Source of the DNA: Triatoma infestans
Lineage: Eukaryota; Arthropoda; Insecta; Hemiptera; Reduviidae
NCBI GenBank assembly: GCA_011037195.1
Contig: JAAEAF010014414.1
Location: 62,001-126,000 of the forward strand
Direction of reading: 5' to 3'
Length of the DNA: 64,000 nt
The notes under the pieces: model-generated
Databases searched by the model: none
What the model saw: the letters and a program-made list of their open reading frames with translations, nothing else
What the model was told of the DNA's origin: nothing
Part shown: piece by piece, positions 22,785-33,979 of the stretch
Numbering within the stretch: the stretch's first letter is position 1
Layout of the letters: each line of letters starts with the position of its first letter
Position numbers and translations under genes: made by a program

Positions 22785-23300
22785 ACTATTTATTATTCGT
22801 CGTGGGGAGGGGCCAAATCTTACCTTATCCAAAACCCCACTTAGAATAGCTACCCCAAAGAAAAGCAACAACTAACCGGGCCTTAACCCATTCACCAAGT
22901 CCAAACAAATTGGGACCGTAATCTTGGTAAATAGCATAATCTTCCTGTTCCGTCCAAAGGTCTTGGACCTAATTTCCTCTCAACCCACGCAATCTGTCAT
23001 AAGATATTTCTTCATCTGTCTCACGCACTCTACAAAAGGGGGTTTGCCATGATCCCCCATTACATAGAGGTTTCTCCTTAAAGTAAGTTTAATGCCCCCA
23101 GTATGGGTATCCAACCAGATGCCTGAAGGAGTTCCGTGAAAGACACATCACGTCTCACTAACTGCCCAATGAGCACTTTAGACTGCCCGCAACCTACTGA
23201 GCACATCCTTATGAAATGGATGATCCATCAATGCTGCGAAACTGTCCATAACTGGAAGCTTGACAGACATGAGCCTAGACACACACCAACAACAGGCTCC
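22785..23300 (-). mobile_element. 3' end of an I-type LINE (copy 4)
   Basis: The minus strand is colinear with copy 3 over about 350 bp (the block coding for MTDCVG, the CRLC-like region degraded, and a further upstream block with CAGGCATCTGGTTGGATACC). The plus-strand start TTATTATTCGTCGTGGGG corresponds to the TAA tail. It extends furthest upstream, but its frame is destroyed. Confidence 0.65.
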
Positions 23301-23712
23301 GGCAACAATGAATGCTCAAGAAATAGTGAGTTTTTTCTACTCACCTCAAGATATGTATTTTTGGTGAAAGAAAACTTGGTCAATCTGGCACTGTTTGTTA
23401 GTAAATAAGAGAAAATAAATAAATGTGGTATTCACCACTACTCACATGAGTTTCTCACTTCTGCAATAAATATTATTATAATTGAAACATTTTCTTTAAG
23501 TTACAAAAGTCGTAATAATTTTAGTGATTAATGATCAGTCTGTGCGTTTTTTTCTTTCATTTAATTGAATGAATTTGTTTATATAAACATGTTGTTTATA
23601 TTGCACTTTGGCCAATTAATACTGATTATTTGAAATTCACTTGTCACTATGTTACAGTATTTAGCCGAGTTTAGATCATATGAGTTGATTTAAAAATTTA
23701 TAAAATGAGTAA

Positions 23713-24760
23713 ATTGAATTTTGAAATTCGGGCATATTTTAAAAAGGCTTTATAGCAATAAATGCAGATTAAGAAATTTGTAAAGTTGAAGGGGGCCAAT
23801 GCTTTGTCAATTCGTGCTGCACAGTATTGGTTTAAAAATTTCAGGGAAGGAAATATTATCTTTGAAAGTAAAGCAAAGTCGGGGCGTCCAGGGCCCTTGA
23901 ACTCAGCTGCTCTAAGAGAAGCTGTAGGCAGCTGATCCTCGAATAAGCAATAGAAAACTTGCAGGCATACTCACTCTGCCATGAATAGGCACTCTTGCAT
24001 GACATTGGCGTAGTACCTAAAATCTGTAGAACTATCCTCACGAATTGTCACCTCAGCAAAACGCAGATAGATTTGAAGTGTGTCAAACTCTTTTTAAAAT
24101 TCCAAGTGATTTTCGATATACAAAGCGAATTGTCACTTGCGATGAAATGTGGGTATACTTTAGCAACCCAAACACGCAAAAACAGTTGGTATGCCTGGCC
24201 AGTCTGCTTTTCCTGTGCCTCGAAGGAAAAGTTTTGCGAAATAGATAATGCTTCACGTGTGATGGAACTTTAAAGGAGTGGTGCATTTCAAGTTGGTTCC
24301 CGATGAACGAGCTGTCACATCTAAGCTCTATTCACCACAGTAGGATAGGGTCCATGCTGTTCTGGCCGAAAAGTACCCCTCTTGAGTCAATAGAATTAAA
24401 AAGTTCTGCAGCGTTGGTTAATGCAAGCCCACACACTTGGCTTCAGACTGCCACAAAAATTAGTTAGCTGGAGTTTGAACTTGTTCCGTACCCGAATGAG
24501 CCCCGATTTCGTTCATTCGGACTACCACTTATTCCGATCCATGGCTCATTTTTTGCGCGATAAAATTGTTACTTGGAAGAGGGAGTGAAAGCAGCTTGCC
24601 CCAAAGAACCTAAATTAGTACCGAAGCGGAATTGAATTACTGGCTCAAAAATGGGTTGAAGTGAATGGATTATACATTGAAGAATACACTGGTAAGTCTT
24701 ATTTTTTAATACTCATTACAGTAGAACAACAAAAAACGCAAAGACTTTTGTTACATCCGA
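23713..24760 (+). pseudogene. Mariner (DD34D-type) transposase, near full span, dead
   Basis: Starts with an ATG at 23704 or so ('MSKLNFEIRAYFKKAL'), then 'RAAQYWFKNFREGNI' and 'FESKAKSGRP', the N-terminal helix-turn-helix and the linker seen in mariner and SETMAR-type transposases. Further on are 'VTCDEMWVYFSNPNTQKQ' (first catalytic Asp), 'SPHTWLQT' and 'HSDYHLFRSMAHFLRDKIV' (third Asp in SDYHLF). Multiple stops and frameshifts are present. It ends near the shared AACGCAAAGACTTTTGTTAC sequence at about 24740. Confidence 0.75.
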
Positions 24761-25009
24761 GTTTATTGATGAGAGAATGGCGTATTGCATTGATGTGGCC
24801 ATAAGAATTGCATATCGCACTTTAGAGAAATGCTTAATGTTGCAACATTCCGAAAATCAATTATCAGGGGAACAATCTTTAAAATTGAAATAGTATGGAA
24901 AGTTTAAAGAAAATAATTGGAGAATCGTGGAAAAAGAAAGAAATGAAAAATGAAACAGACAGTGACGTCACACTTTGCGGTTGGCGGATTAAATCTTGTT
25001 GTTATCTCA
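24761..25009. other. No gene recognised
   Basis: AT-rich flank of the mariner copy; nothing identified. Confidence 0.4.
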
Positions 25010-25270
25010 AACGGAAATGAAATTTAAGCTTTTTTCAATATTTTCCATTTCGTGAAAACTCAGTTGCCAAAATTTGACGCAATCGCAATATTTCACAAAT
25101 TTCCTTTCAATTCTCTCACAAATTTCTTCAGAACGTTTATTTACCTTTCAATATTTACAAGTTTTGGTAGCTTTTGGTATTGAACTTGAACAAAAGTACA
25201 GAAGGAAGGAAGCCTAGTAGAGGGAGAGGGCACTCGCTCTCACAGTAAACTTCTGAAATCAGTATGTCCG
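25010..25270 (-). repeat. Repeat family D fragment
   Basis: Reverse D blocks with 'TTTCGTGAAAACTCAGTTGC', 'AATTTGACGCAATCGCAATA' and a degraded start. No ends preserved. Confidence 0.45.
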
Positions 25271-26266
25271 GAAATAGTTTTTAAAATAAAAGTAATACAA
25301 GTATGAAGTATGTTTGCCCATTTACAATAATTTTTGTTGCTTCACTTAATACTATTTAATGCAATAATCGTTTTAGTAACCGAAGCGGAATTTATATATA
25401 TATAACACAAATAATATTGAATTTAATAATGTAAACAACATTATCAATACTGTTTATGACATGATAAACAATTGATAACAGATTTATTAGGAAAATAACT
25501 TTGTACGGTGAAGCGTGGCAGGGAGGTGTGCGATTGGCCCACCAAATAGGTATAACATAGTTGTTACTCATGGTAATTTGGTGCTTTATATACTTGAAGA
25601 AATTGGTCAGGAAATTAGACAAGAAAAACTGATTGTAATGATTTACTTGCTTGCAATACACTGCTTTATCTAATAATAATATTTTACTTACATATATATA
25701 AATACAAAGAATAAAATACAAGTATTAACAGTAAGGGAAAATTCCGTCTGCTCGAGGTCTAGTTTGTTCTGTACAACTTTTTCAGAAACTTTAGAAATGA
25801 GAAAGATAACCAAAACAGAACAAAAGGCAATTATTTATTTAATAAACTAAAAAGAAAACACCCTTGAACAAATTATGGTAAAAGGGGACAAAAATATAAC
25901 TGTTTCGTAGAAATGAAACTGTTCTCTGCCATTATGACTATTTTATAAAAATAAAAACGACTAAGATGACGATAACAAAACAAAACATAGAATGTACGAA
26001 AATTTAATAATTAAGAAGTGGCAAAATTGTCGCGATTGGTGCGAATTGTTGGCGTTGTTGGTCACGAATTGTTGGCGATGGATCCTGGGCCATGCCCGAG
26101 CATGCCTGGATAATTAATGCGTTTGGCTCATTCAAAAAAAATAAGGAGCTGAATTGATGACAAAACAGGCTGACAAAAATAGGAATTGCGAATCTCTGAG
26201 GGGATTGAACATTCCGCCATAAAATGCACTATATTGTTCCTTAGCCCGAGAGGATAAAGATCCTCT

Positions 26267-26305
<39 letters not shown>

Positions 26306-27527
26306 ATTAAGCAATTTTGTTCCACGATTATTTGAAATGCGCTAATATTGCAAATTCGGTGTGACGGATTTTCCATGCTTTTTGAATTAAAAGGGCGAGT
26401 TCTCATCCAGAATGTTGGGCATCAATGGCATGCCATGCAAAAATGTTCATGCCAAATAATTATTTTAACAAAATTATTTATGAATAATTCATTATTTTAA
26501 TCAACATACTTATTTGCCCACATTTTCTTCTCATTCTCCCTCACGCTGAAAAATGTCACCATTATAGTGCCACATTTTGGAATAATGAATTTAGTAAAAA
26601 GATTATTGCCCACAGAGGTAAAGTGAAATTGTCAGAATTATCTCCATTCCTGATAAAGATACAACAAATTTGCTGTGATAAAGTCTTCAGACGTGATATC
26701 CATATATTTAATTGAATGTTCCGCTTTTGCTACATTCGAAGCAGATATAATATCAGAGAGAGAGGTATTCCAGTTCTAAAAGTATAGGGGCAGGTACACC
26801 ATATTGCACCTCTTTACGGCTCAGTTGCGACTAATAATTGTTTCTGTGGTCAGATTTAAATAAATGCACTAACTTACACCGAAACATTGGTAAAATGACG
26901 AAACTTTTAGCAAGAACATAATTTCTTAAGTTGAGAAATACTGAACATTGAAAAAGGTAGATACGAAAATCAAGAGGAATATTTGTTACAATTTACAAGA
27001 GGGACTAACAAAAAAGTGTATTAAGTCCCTAACAATTGGAATGTGCAGCTATAATTTTAGTTTATTCTCAGTATTTTTAATAATAAATTGTTTGTTCAAA
27101 CATTATTTATAGCTCAATATATAATAAGAATACTAAATCTACAAAAAAATATATTAAACAAACAATTTAATAAAAATAATAATTTAAATAAAACAAATAA
27201 AAGAGCTCTAAATATGAAACAGCAGTCGAATTTCTCTTATTGTCGTTAATGTAATGAACATTTTCTTTATACATACTTCAAACTTTACTCATTTGTCCTA
27301 ACTTTGAATATAGAAAGTAGAGGGAGATAATTACCTAGCAGGGCAGGTTGGTCAGAGGGAATAGAAGAAGGCGGGACTATTCCCGAAGGCAAATTCTCTT
27401 AAATCAAATTGTGATTTCCGGATTAAATATTTTAAAGTGACACTGTTTAAAAGTGATTCAAAAATCTCAATTTTGTGAAATCGCACTTGCGCTTAAATCA
27501 TTTCCACTATTCACTTTTTCATACACC
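25271..27527. repeat. No gene recognised; (AT)n tract at 26270-26302
   Basis: Long AT-rich stretch. It includes a 33-bp AT microsatellite. An open frame at 25392-25721 (-) has no domain. Weak D-like similarity is possible in places, but I cannot support it. Confidence 0.5.
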
Positions 27528-27647
27528 GATTACTTTCTCTTACTGCTAGTAAGAGGTAATCGTGTCAAATTTTCGATATCGAGTTTTCACCGGAAATATC
27601 CGTCTTGAAGTCTCCTGAGTCCAAAAAGTGGTTTTCAGCAAATGGTC

Positions 27648-27683
<36 letters not shown>

Positions 27684-28488
27684 CAGCATAGCTCAAAAAC
27701 GAAAAACCTTAGAAAGTTGAAACTTGATATTTCGTTTAGGTATCACCACGGGATCTGACCGTGCGTTATCTGTCAAAATTCCTCAACCGGAAGTACCACT
27801 TTACTAGTTGTTTTTTTTTATGTTCAAAAATGGCTCCGACGATTTTCTTCAAACTTGGTACATCAACTGCACATACAAAGAGCTACAACTTTTATTTGAA
27901 ACATTTCTCCGGGAAAATTCATTTAATGGCAGTTATGGGGAAGGGGTGGGGTAAGGTTTTCATCTTAACTGTTATTTCAGTTTATTAGACAATTCTGTCA
28001 TCTAAATAATGTTAATTAGAATTAAATATGTTGTTGAAATTCCGAGTTTGAAAAAATCGGATAACCGAAATTGCGTTTGTTTTAACACTTTACTAAATGA
28101 TTTTTTCACTTTTTCGCGATTTTCTTAAAAATGGCTCCGTATATAAACTAAGCATGCAAAGATCTACATCTTTTATTTAAAACATTTCTCTGGAGAAATT
28201 CATTTAAGGGCACTTTTAGGGGAGAGGTGGGTTTACAAGTTCCTCTAAAGTGATATCATAGTTGATTATACAATTCTATCATCCAAACAAAGTTAATTAG
28301 AAATAAATAGATGGCCAAACTTCCAAGTTTTAAGAAAATTAGTAAGCCGGAAGTGTGCTTTTACTGAACAGTTCTTCAGTTTTCGACAAATTTCGTTATA
28401 TTTAGTATACAAACTATAACATTTGTCAATTATAATTTTGAGAACAGGAGTAAGAGAAAGTTGTATGAGTGTTTCACACCAGATTTTT
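27528..28488 (+). repeat. Repeat family D, best end-to-end copy (prototype)
   Basis: Both ends are present. ACTTTCTCTTACT at 27532-27544 and its exact reverse complement at 28450-28462 form a 13-bp subterminal inverted repeat. The 5' end also folds by itself: CTCTTACT (27537-27544), GCT, AGTAAGAG (27548-27555). At the 3' side a conserved tail (TGTTTCACACCAGATTTTT) follows. A GT tract lies at 27651-27681. In the body the blocks from 'CGATTTTCT' to 'AAATTCATTTAAGGGCA' occur twice in tandem, about 300 bp apart. No protein is encoded. Confidence 0.85.
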
Positions 28489-28496
28489 GTTTGTTT

Positions 28497-29065
28497 CTCC
28501 TGCTGAGAAAGGAAGGAAATATCGCCATCGTCAAATTCTCCTGACTATTCCGCAGTATATTTATTTTCCTGAAAACGCCTTAAAACCAAAAATCACAGAA
28601 AGTTCAAATTTCATATTCCGAGTTTTCGTTTAAAATCCGTTTGAATGCAGCAGTGCAACTTCACTAGTTTTTCAGTTTTCCGCGATTTTCTCGAGAATGG
28701 ATTCAATAACGGTTTTCTTTTAAGTTGAAATATTACTTCAATGCGTAGTTTTCTTTAGGTGTGTGGGAGAGATGCCCAAGTTTAGGTGTGGTATGTGGTC
28801 TGACTTTCAGTGGCAGCTCTGTGTCGTCTCAAGAACCGACAACCGGAATTTATTGTCGTAGATCACCTCTAGTTTTTGTAATGTTGAGAAAATGTAATTC
28901 GTGACTTGGTTCTTGTGTCGTGTGTAGATATATGTTAATGTTTTATATTTGTCTGTGTTAACAAAATTTCTCAAAAACGAAAAGTAGAGAAAGCTCAATA
29001 CTTCATTGGTTACCTCCATCCGACTCGTAGGTTTCGCATAAAATCAGTAAGCCGGAAAGATTAAT
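28497..29065 (+). repeat. Repeat family D copies, diverged and partial
   Basis: Follows the prototype copy directly. Contains CTCCTGCTGAGAAAGGAAGG (D start), ATCACAGAAAGTTCAAATTT and CGCGATTTTCTCGAGAATGG. A further D-like block follows (AAAACGAAAAGTAGAGAAAG). Confidence 0.55.
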
Positions 29066-29071
29066 TTTTTT

Positions 29072-29554
29072 GTTACGTTCTCTTAGTACTGGCAAGAAAA
29101 AGAAGTATTATGCAATCGTGCAAAATTTTGGATATTGAGTGTTCACTAGATATACAAGTTTTGAGGGTCCGCTGTGTCCGAAATAGTGGTTTTTGGAACT
29201 TGGACTGCGCGCGCGCTTGTGTGTGTGTGTGTGTGTGAGTGTGTTCAGCATAATTCAAAAACGGAAAAACATAGAAAGTTAAAACATGTATTTAGTATAA
29301 AGTGCTAGCATGGACCCTGAGAATAAGCTTTTGATCAAAATCGGTCTCTCGGAATTAACACTTTGGAATGGATTTTTCAGTTTTTGCGATTTGCTTGAAA
29401 ATCGCTCCAACGATTTTCTTTAAACTTGGAATTCCTCCGGGAAAATTCATTTAAGGGGAGTTTTCAAGGAAGGTTGGGGTTATGTTTTCTTTCAATGCTG
29501 TTGCTAGCTATTTCAGTTTATTACATATTCTGTTAATTAAATATTTTTTTTTTT
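29072..29554 (+). repeat. Repeat family D copy, split by a SINE
   Basis: Starts ACGTTCTCTTAGTACTGGC and runs through ATCGTGCAAAATTTTGGATA, a GT tract (29219-29240), 'TTTGCGATTTGCTTGAAAAT' and AAATTCATTTAAGGGGAG. The copy continues after the SINE at about 29676-29840. Confidence 0.65.
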
Positions 29555-29655
29555 TTTTAGTTAAAGGCGCGCCAACATCTCCGGACAGTGTTCTCTCAGT
29601 ACAGACAACACTGTCCACCACCGGACAGTGAGCTGTAGCGGCTCCTAGGAAGAAA
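29555..29655 (-). repeat. tRNA-derived SINE, 3' part
   Basis: On the minus strand, 'CCTAGGAGCCGCTACAGCTC', 'ACTGTCCGGTGGTGGACAGT' and 'GAGATGTTGGCGCGCC' match the body of the SINE at 43785-44020. It ends in an A tail (the T-run at 29547-29559 on the plus strand). The tRNA-like head is missing. Confidence 0.7.
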
Positions 29656-29839
29656 ACATCTAAGGGCGCACAGCTGGAATTAAATAATATTAATTAGAAT
29701 TATTGTGCACTCAAAATTCCCAGTTTTGAAGAAAATAGGTTGCCCGGAAGTGCGTGTTTATTGAAAGGTTTTTCATTTTTCTATGATTTTTTCCATAAAA
29801 AACCAGCGATAAGTTTCAACTAAACATTTAGTAAGTGTA

Positions 29840-29992
29840 GTTTCGTGATAGAAACTTGAAGTCAACTTTTTACTTGAACCTGATAGCATTACTCTGACGA
29901 TGGATGTGAATCCGAAACCGATCAGGAACAACATAAAGATGCGTATGCTATGACGGATGAAATCCCAGATGTCATCCATCCACATGTTCAAC
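29840..29992 (+). repeat. PLE-terminus-like repeat family B
   Basis: Carries a hammerhead-like motif followed by CAGGAACAACATAAAGATGC and 'CTATGACGGATGAAATCCCA', shared with the copies near 12.2 kb and 55.1 kb. It interrupts a D copy. Confidence 0.6.
29891..29926 (+). ncRNA. Hammerhead-like ribozyme motif (family B)
   Basis: CUGACGA (29894-29900), one unpaired U, helix II GGAU/AUCC with loop GUGA, then GAAA, CCGAUC. Helix I has only 2 clear base pairs. Compared with family A, both strands of helix II differ yet still pair, which supports selection on structure. Position 7 of the core is C here and A in family A; that position is variable in known hammerheads. Confidence 0.4.
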
Positions 29993-30269
29993 TCTTTTCT
30001 TTAAACTTTGGTATTCCTACTAGTGACATACATACATACAGACTAGTAGTACAGATCTATGCCACATTTTTTTTTTTTTTTTGATGGATACAAAGGAATT
30101 ACTATTCCTAAGGTAAAACAAAAAAAGTTGATTGCACCATTGTTAAATATTTAAGAGCTGAGAACATACAAATCAAAGGAATTGAATTTAATAAATGTTA
30201 TTGGTTTTACGAAAATTAATGAACGGACGCCCCACCCCTGGTGAAACAGTGTGTTTTAAGAGAGAGTGA

Positions 30270-30424
30270 ACTGCTGTGAAACACTCACACGACTGTCTCT
30301 TACTGCAGTCTACACAGGTATTATTGACAGATTCCCTTCAAACCGCTCATTTTTCTATACTATACCAATGGGAGAATCTAAACTTAATGAAAAATGACTT
30401 TTTCTGAGGAATGCACAATCCCCA
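30270..30424 (-). repeat. Repeat family D fragment, 3' end
   Basis: Begins with the reversed D 3' end: GTGAAACACTCACACGACTG then TCTCTTACTGCAG. Joined to the SINE-like body that follows. Confidence 0.55.
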
Positions 30425-30530
30425 ACGCCATTTAATTATAGCCTTCGTTACCTAGTTTAGCTACCAACCTAGGAAACCGTAGCTTTCCACTATTTCTCAC
30501 AATGCTGGGTTCAACACCGTCTTATCAAGT
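30425..30530 (-). repeat. Copy of the second SINE-like family
   Basis: The minus strand has AAGACGGTGTTGAACCCAGC, ATTGTGAGAAATAGTGGAAA and a TACGGTTTCCTAGGTTGGTA stretch, matching the body of 11569-11860. Confidence 0.5.
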
Positions 30531-30700
30531 TCGAAACTTTGCGTGATTTTCCGTTTTTGAGTTATGCTGACCACATACAGAGAGAGAGATTAATTTTTTT
30601 TTTCAGGGGATCTCAAAATACGTATTTCCGGTGAAAAACTGAATTTCAAAAATTGGACACAATCGCAATACTTCCTGTTACTATATAAGAGTAAGGGAAT
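30531..30700 (-). repeat. Repeat family D fragment, 5' end
   Basis: Reverse D blocks ending in the reversed D start: ACGTATTTCCGGTGAAAAAC, CACAATCGCAATACTTCCTG and AGAGTAAGGGAATGTAAA. Confidence 0.6.
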
Positions 30701-31690
30701 GTAAAATGTGTATTACTAATTAATTTTGAATCAATCGGCACAATTTAACGTTTTTTATTTTTATTTTTTAATTAACTCTAATTTTTAAAAGACTTTAATA
30801 TCTTTGGAATTTAATTTAATCTGGACTTTATAAATTTAATTGTTGGAAAAGTTCAGTAAATTGTTTAGTAAATGAAAACTGATAATAAATTGTTAATAAC
30901 AGTGATAGTTGTTTATGTTGTTGTTATGTCCTTGAATTTCCTCAGTAATATAATATTAAATAATTTCAAGTTTATATAAAATTATTGTAAACATAAACAT
31001 CTATTATTCAAAAACAAGAAAAAAAAATCAGTCGCTGATTTCAAGATAATATTGGAAATAGTAAAGAAATTTTGTTTATTATAACTTTTTAAAAATTATG
31101 CAAACACAAAGAAAGTGAATTTAAAAGCTTTATTGAGAGAGGGAGCGTAAATGAATAAGAGAGAGAGAATGAGCGACTGTGCGAGAGAGTGGATAATGTA
31201 AATAAGAGAACTGAGTGAGAGGTCTATTATAAACATTGTAAAAACCACCGCTATTTATATTGGAAATGTTTGCTTTTGTTTCCATTGTGTAGCCATTGAA
31301 ATTTTAATCTTTGGAAATTATCAAATTTTAAAAAGAATAAGGAAACTTCTAAAGGAAATATTTTTCGTGAATTCCCAACAAAATTTTTACTATTGTTCAA
31401 GTTTGAAAACTGGAAACACAAAAATAATGGAAGGGGGGAGGGAATTTATACCTGTTTTTGTTCATGGTTCCCCTCCTCCAAAGCACAGTCACTCTGTCTT
31501 TATGGTATTTTACTAGTTCACTGACATTTTTAAACCTTTTTAAGATACTTTTTTATAACTTTTACTGTAAACACTTTTGTATTATTCATTTATTACATTT
31601 TCTGGCCATAACAAAGTTCAATCTTTATTTAAGGTTTTATAGTGGATATTAATATTTAAGCCATCGAATTCTAATATTGTAATATTTACA
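30701..31690. other. No gene recognised
   Basis: AT-rich. A purine-rich GAGAGA stretch lies at 31130-31220. The open frame at 31458-31652 has no domain. Confidence 0.5.
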
Positions 31691-31694
31691 AATT

Positions 31695-32110
31695 TTAACA
31701 ACTTCATTTTACTTTCAGTTTCTGTTGGTAAGAGGAATTAAATGCGATCGCTTTTCAAATTTTTAAATGAAGTGTGTTTCAAGGTCCCTACTGCAAGGGA
31801 AAAAATGTTTTTAACGGATCAAATGCAAAAATTTAGTAACGATGCTGCACCCTTATGGTTTGAATAAATGTTGATTGAAGCTTTCGTATATCAAAATGCG
31901 GAGTTCACATCGAAACTGAATATGAAGTTTGTGAAAATTTCCGGCACTTTGATTTTTTCGAATTTTTGAGATATTTTGTTGGCGCGCGCGTGCGCACACA
32001 ATTGGCTATCAAAATCATTGTTTGCCATACCCAAGGAAACTGAATTCATTCATTTCCGGTCAAAATTGAATTTCAGACAGTAATAGGAAGTAATAAATGA
32101 AGCAAAAATT
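31695..32110. repeat. Repeat family D fragments in both orientations
   Basis: A plus-strand D start (TTTACTTTCAGTTTCTGTTG, GTAAGAGGAATTAAATGCGA) is followed from about 31900 by reverse D blocks (GAAATTTTCCGGCACTTT-like, CATTTCCGGTCAAAATTGAA, 'CAGTAATAGGAAGTAATAAA'), making a head-to-head pair. Confidence 0.5.
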
Positions 32111-32384
32111 TCCAAGTATAGTTAGTTATAAAATATTGTATATATTGTGATGCTAACTGATGTATGTACTGAATTGAGAAGAATTATGTCCGTCCACCAT
32201 TTTCTTTATGATACAGTCACCACGATATTAACAAAGGGCACACAAATTTTATAATTTCATAAATTGGAACAAAATAAAATTGAAAATGAGTAAAACACTA
32301 TTTATATTTATAGACAAAACGATGTTTTCTTTTATATAACAGAAACATTCTGTATTGTACAGATCAACAAACAAATTTATGTTT

Positions 32385-32821
32385 TTACTTTCTCTAACTG
32401 CTGCTAGCGGAAGTCTTGTTGTAATCGTGTCAAATTTTCGAAATCGAGTATTCATGCAAGTGTTAAGGTCCTCTGTGGCCGAAAAAGTGATTTTTAGAAA
32501 TTTTGTGTGTGTGTGGTCAGCATAACTCCAAAATTCAACATCGCAGAAAGGTTCAAACTTCATATGTAGTTTAAATGCAAGCGGAACTTGAGAATAAGGT
32601 TTTGAACAGAATCCATCAACCGGAAGTAACACTCTTACCGGATGGATTTTCAATTTTTTTGTTTGGCGATTATCTCTAAAGTAGCTCCAGCTATTTTCTT
32701 CAAACTTGGAATATTTAACTACACATATAAAGTCCTATAACTTTTATTTGGCTATAACTTTTTCCGGTAAAAAAAATGATTTTAAAGAGAAATTATGGAG
32801 AGGGGGGATATGTTTTCCTCT
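32385..32821 (+). repeat. Repeat family D, 5' part (split by RTE LINE)
   Basis: Starts TACTTTCTCTAACTGCTGC and proceeds to GGAGAGGGGGGATATG and TGTTTTCCTCT at 32811-32821, where the LINE begins. The D copy continues at 35970. Confidence 0.75.
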
Positions 32822-32918
32822 TACTTACTTTCCCGGCGTTACCCTACTACTGGGTTGCCGTCAGGTCAGATTGTCCCTCCAGACATCTCTCTCCTACCAG
32901 TTACCTTCTCGCAGTCCT

Positions 32919-33236
32919 CTACCAGACATAATCCTCTATATCCTGTTTCCACCTTCGGGCAGGTCTTCCTCGTCTTCTATTTCTCTCTGGATTCCACTTT
33001 CTCACCATCTCTGGCCATCTTTCTGGGGGCATCCTTCTGAGGTGTCCATACCATTTCAGTTTTCTTTTTACTAATCTCTCCTCCATAGTCTCTTTGACCT
33101 CCATTTCCTTCCTTATATCTTCAATCCTTAATCTATCTCTTCTCGTTTTTTTTAAACACCTTCTGCAATAATCCATTTCTACAGTATTTATCTTACACGC
33201 ACATTTTCTTTGTAGTAGCCCAGGTTTCTGATGCAT
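32919..33236 (-). pseudogene. LINE ORF2 C-terminal region
   Basis: An uninterrupted stretch with 'INTVEMDYCRRCLKKTRRDR', 'RKLKWYGHLRRMPPERWPEM' and 'RRRGRPARRWKQDIEDYVW', the 'LKWYGH..RM..ERWP' signature that follows the RT domain of RTE-like LINEs. Function unknown; probably nucleic-acid binding. Confidence 0.75.
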
Positions 33237-33773
33237 ATGCGAGAATTCCTTTTATTATTGCGTAGAAGATTCGTATTTTATTATTTTTTGACAGAGATTG
33301 ATTCCATATTACTGGGTGGAGCTTCATAACCGCCTTTCGGGCCTGACCACTTCCTCTTCACAACCTCTCTCTTCTTCCAAAACCGAACCCAATTATTTAA
33401 AATACTTAGTCCTCCTGCATTTCTCCCCGTCCACCAGTAAATCCTCCTTCTCACTTCCTGCTACCACCATATACTCTGTCTTATTATAATTTATCCTCAT
33501 TCACCAACTTGAATATGAATCCTTCAGCTTCCTCATCATCAGTTCTAGATCCTCTTTATCCTGGACTAAACTACCTGGTCATCAGCAAAGAATAAAGTAC
33601 AAAGGTGTTCATCTTTAATCTGCAAACCCATACCTTAACACTTTCTGAGCCATTCATACACCGCCATATCCAGGTAGATTTTAAATAACGTGGGCGATAG
33701 GCAGCCCCCCTGTTTTAGGCCCTTGGAGGTCTGGAATGCTCTGGATATTTTTCCCCCTGCTTCACACAGTATA

Positions 33774-33979
33774 GTTGTTGTGGTGGTTGGTTCCGCAGAG
33801 CTGGAAAGCATCAGAGACATCTTCAGGATGTGTAAACTGAACTTCAGTGTGTAAACTGAATTTGCTCTGTGCAAGTCTGTGTTGCCACACTGCCTGAAAA
33901 ACGCATCCTGAAGATAGGCGAACACCCGAAACCGGTCGATGACCACAAAATGAAGCAGGCTACCACGGAAAATGTCTCT
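33774..33979 (+). mobile_element. PLE terminal-repeat insertion inside the LINE
   Basis: A 206-bp insert bounded by the 11-bp duplication CACACAGTATA (33763-33773 and 33980-33990). It starts with family A sequence in reverse (TGTGGTGGTTGGTTCCGCAG to CATCTTCAGGATG), then switches to forward family A sequence (GTGTAAACTGAATTTGCTCT through the hammerhead-like motif to CCACGGAAAATGTCTCT). Its two arms are therefore head-to-head, an arrangement known for PLE termini. Confidence 0.85.
33904..33941 (+). ncRNA. Hammerhead-like ribozyme motif (family A)
   Basis: Helix I CAUC/GAUG, core CUGAAGA (33908-33914), extra U, helix II AGGC/ACCC (two pairs kept), loop GAAC, then GAAA, CCGGUC. Same 38-nt frame as the PLE copy at 38108-38145. 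Confidence 0.5.

Noticed and set aside
23713..24760. Domesticated SETMAR-like gene
   Set aside because: The mariner transposase frame is broken many times and no SET domain is nearby; it is a dead transposon.
27528..28488. Repeat D as an ordinary MITE or classical Helitron
   Set aside because: No target duplication was evident at the ends of the copies I examined, and no CTRR end after the 3' hairpin, so neither simple model fits; a Helentron-like model is only proposed.
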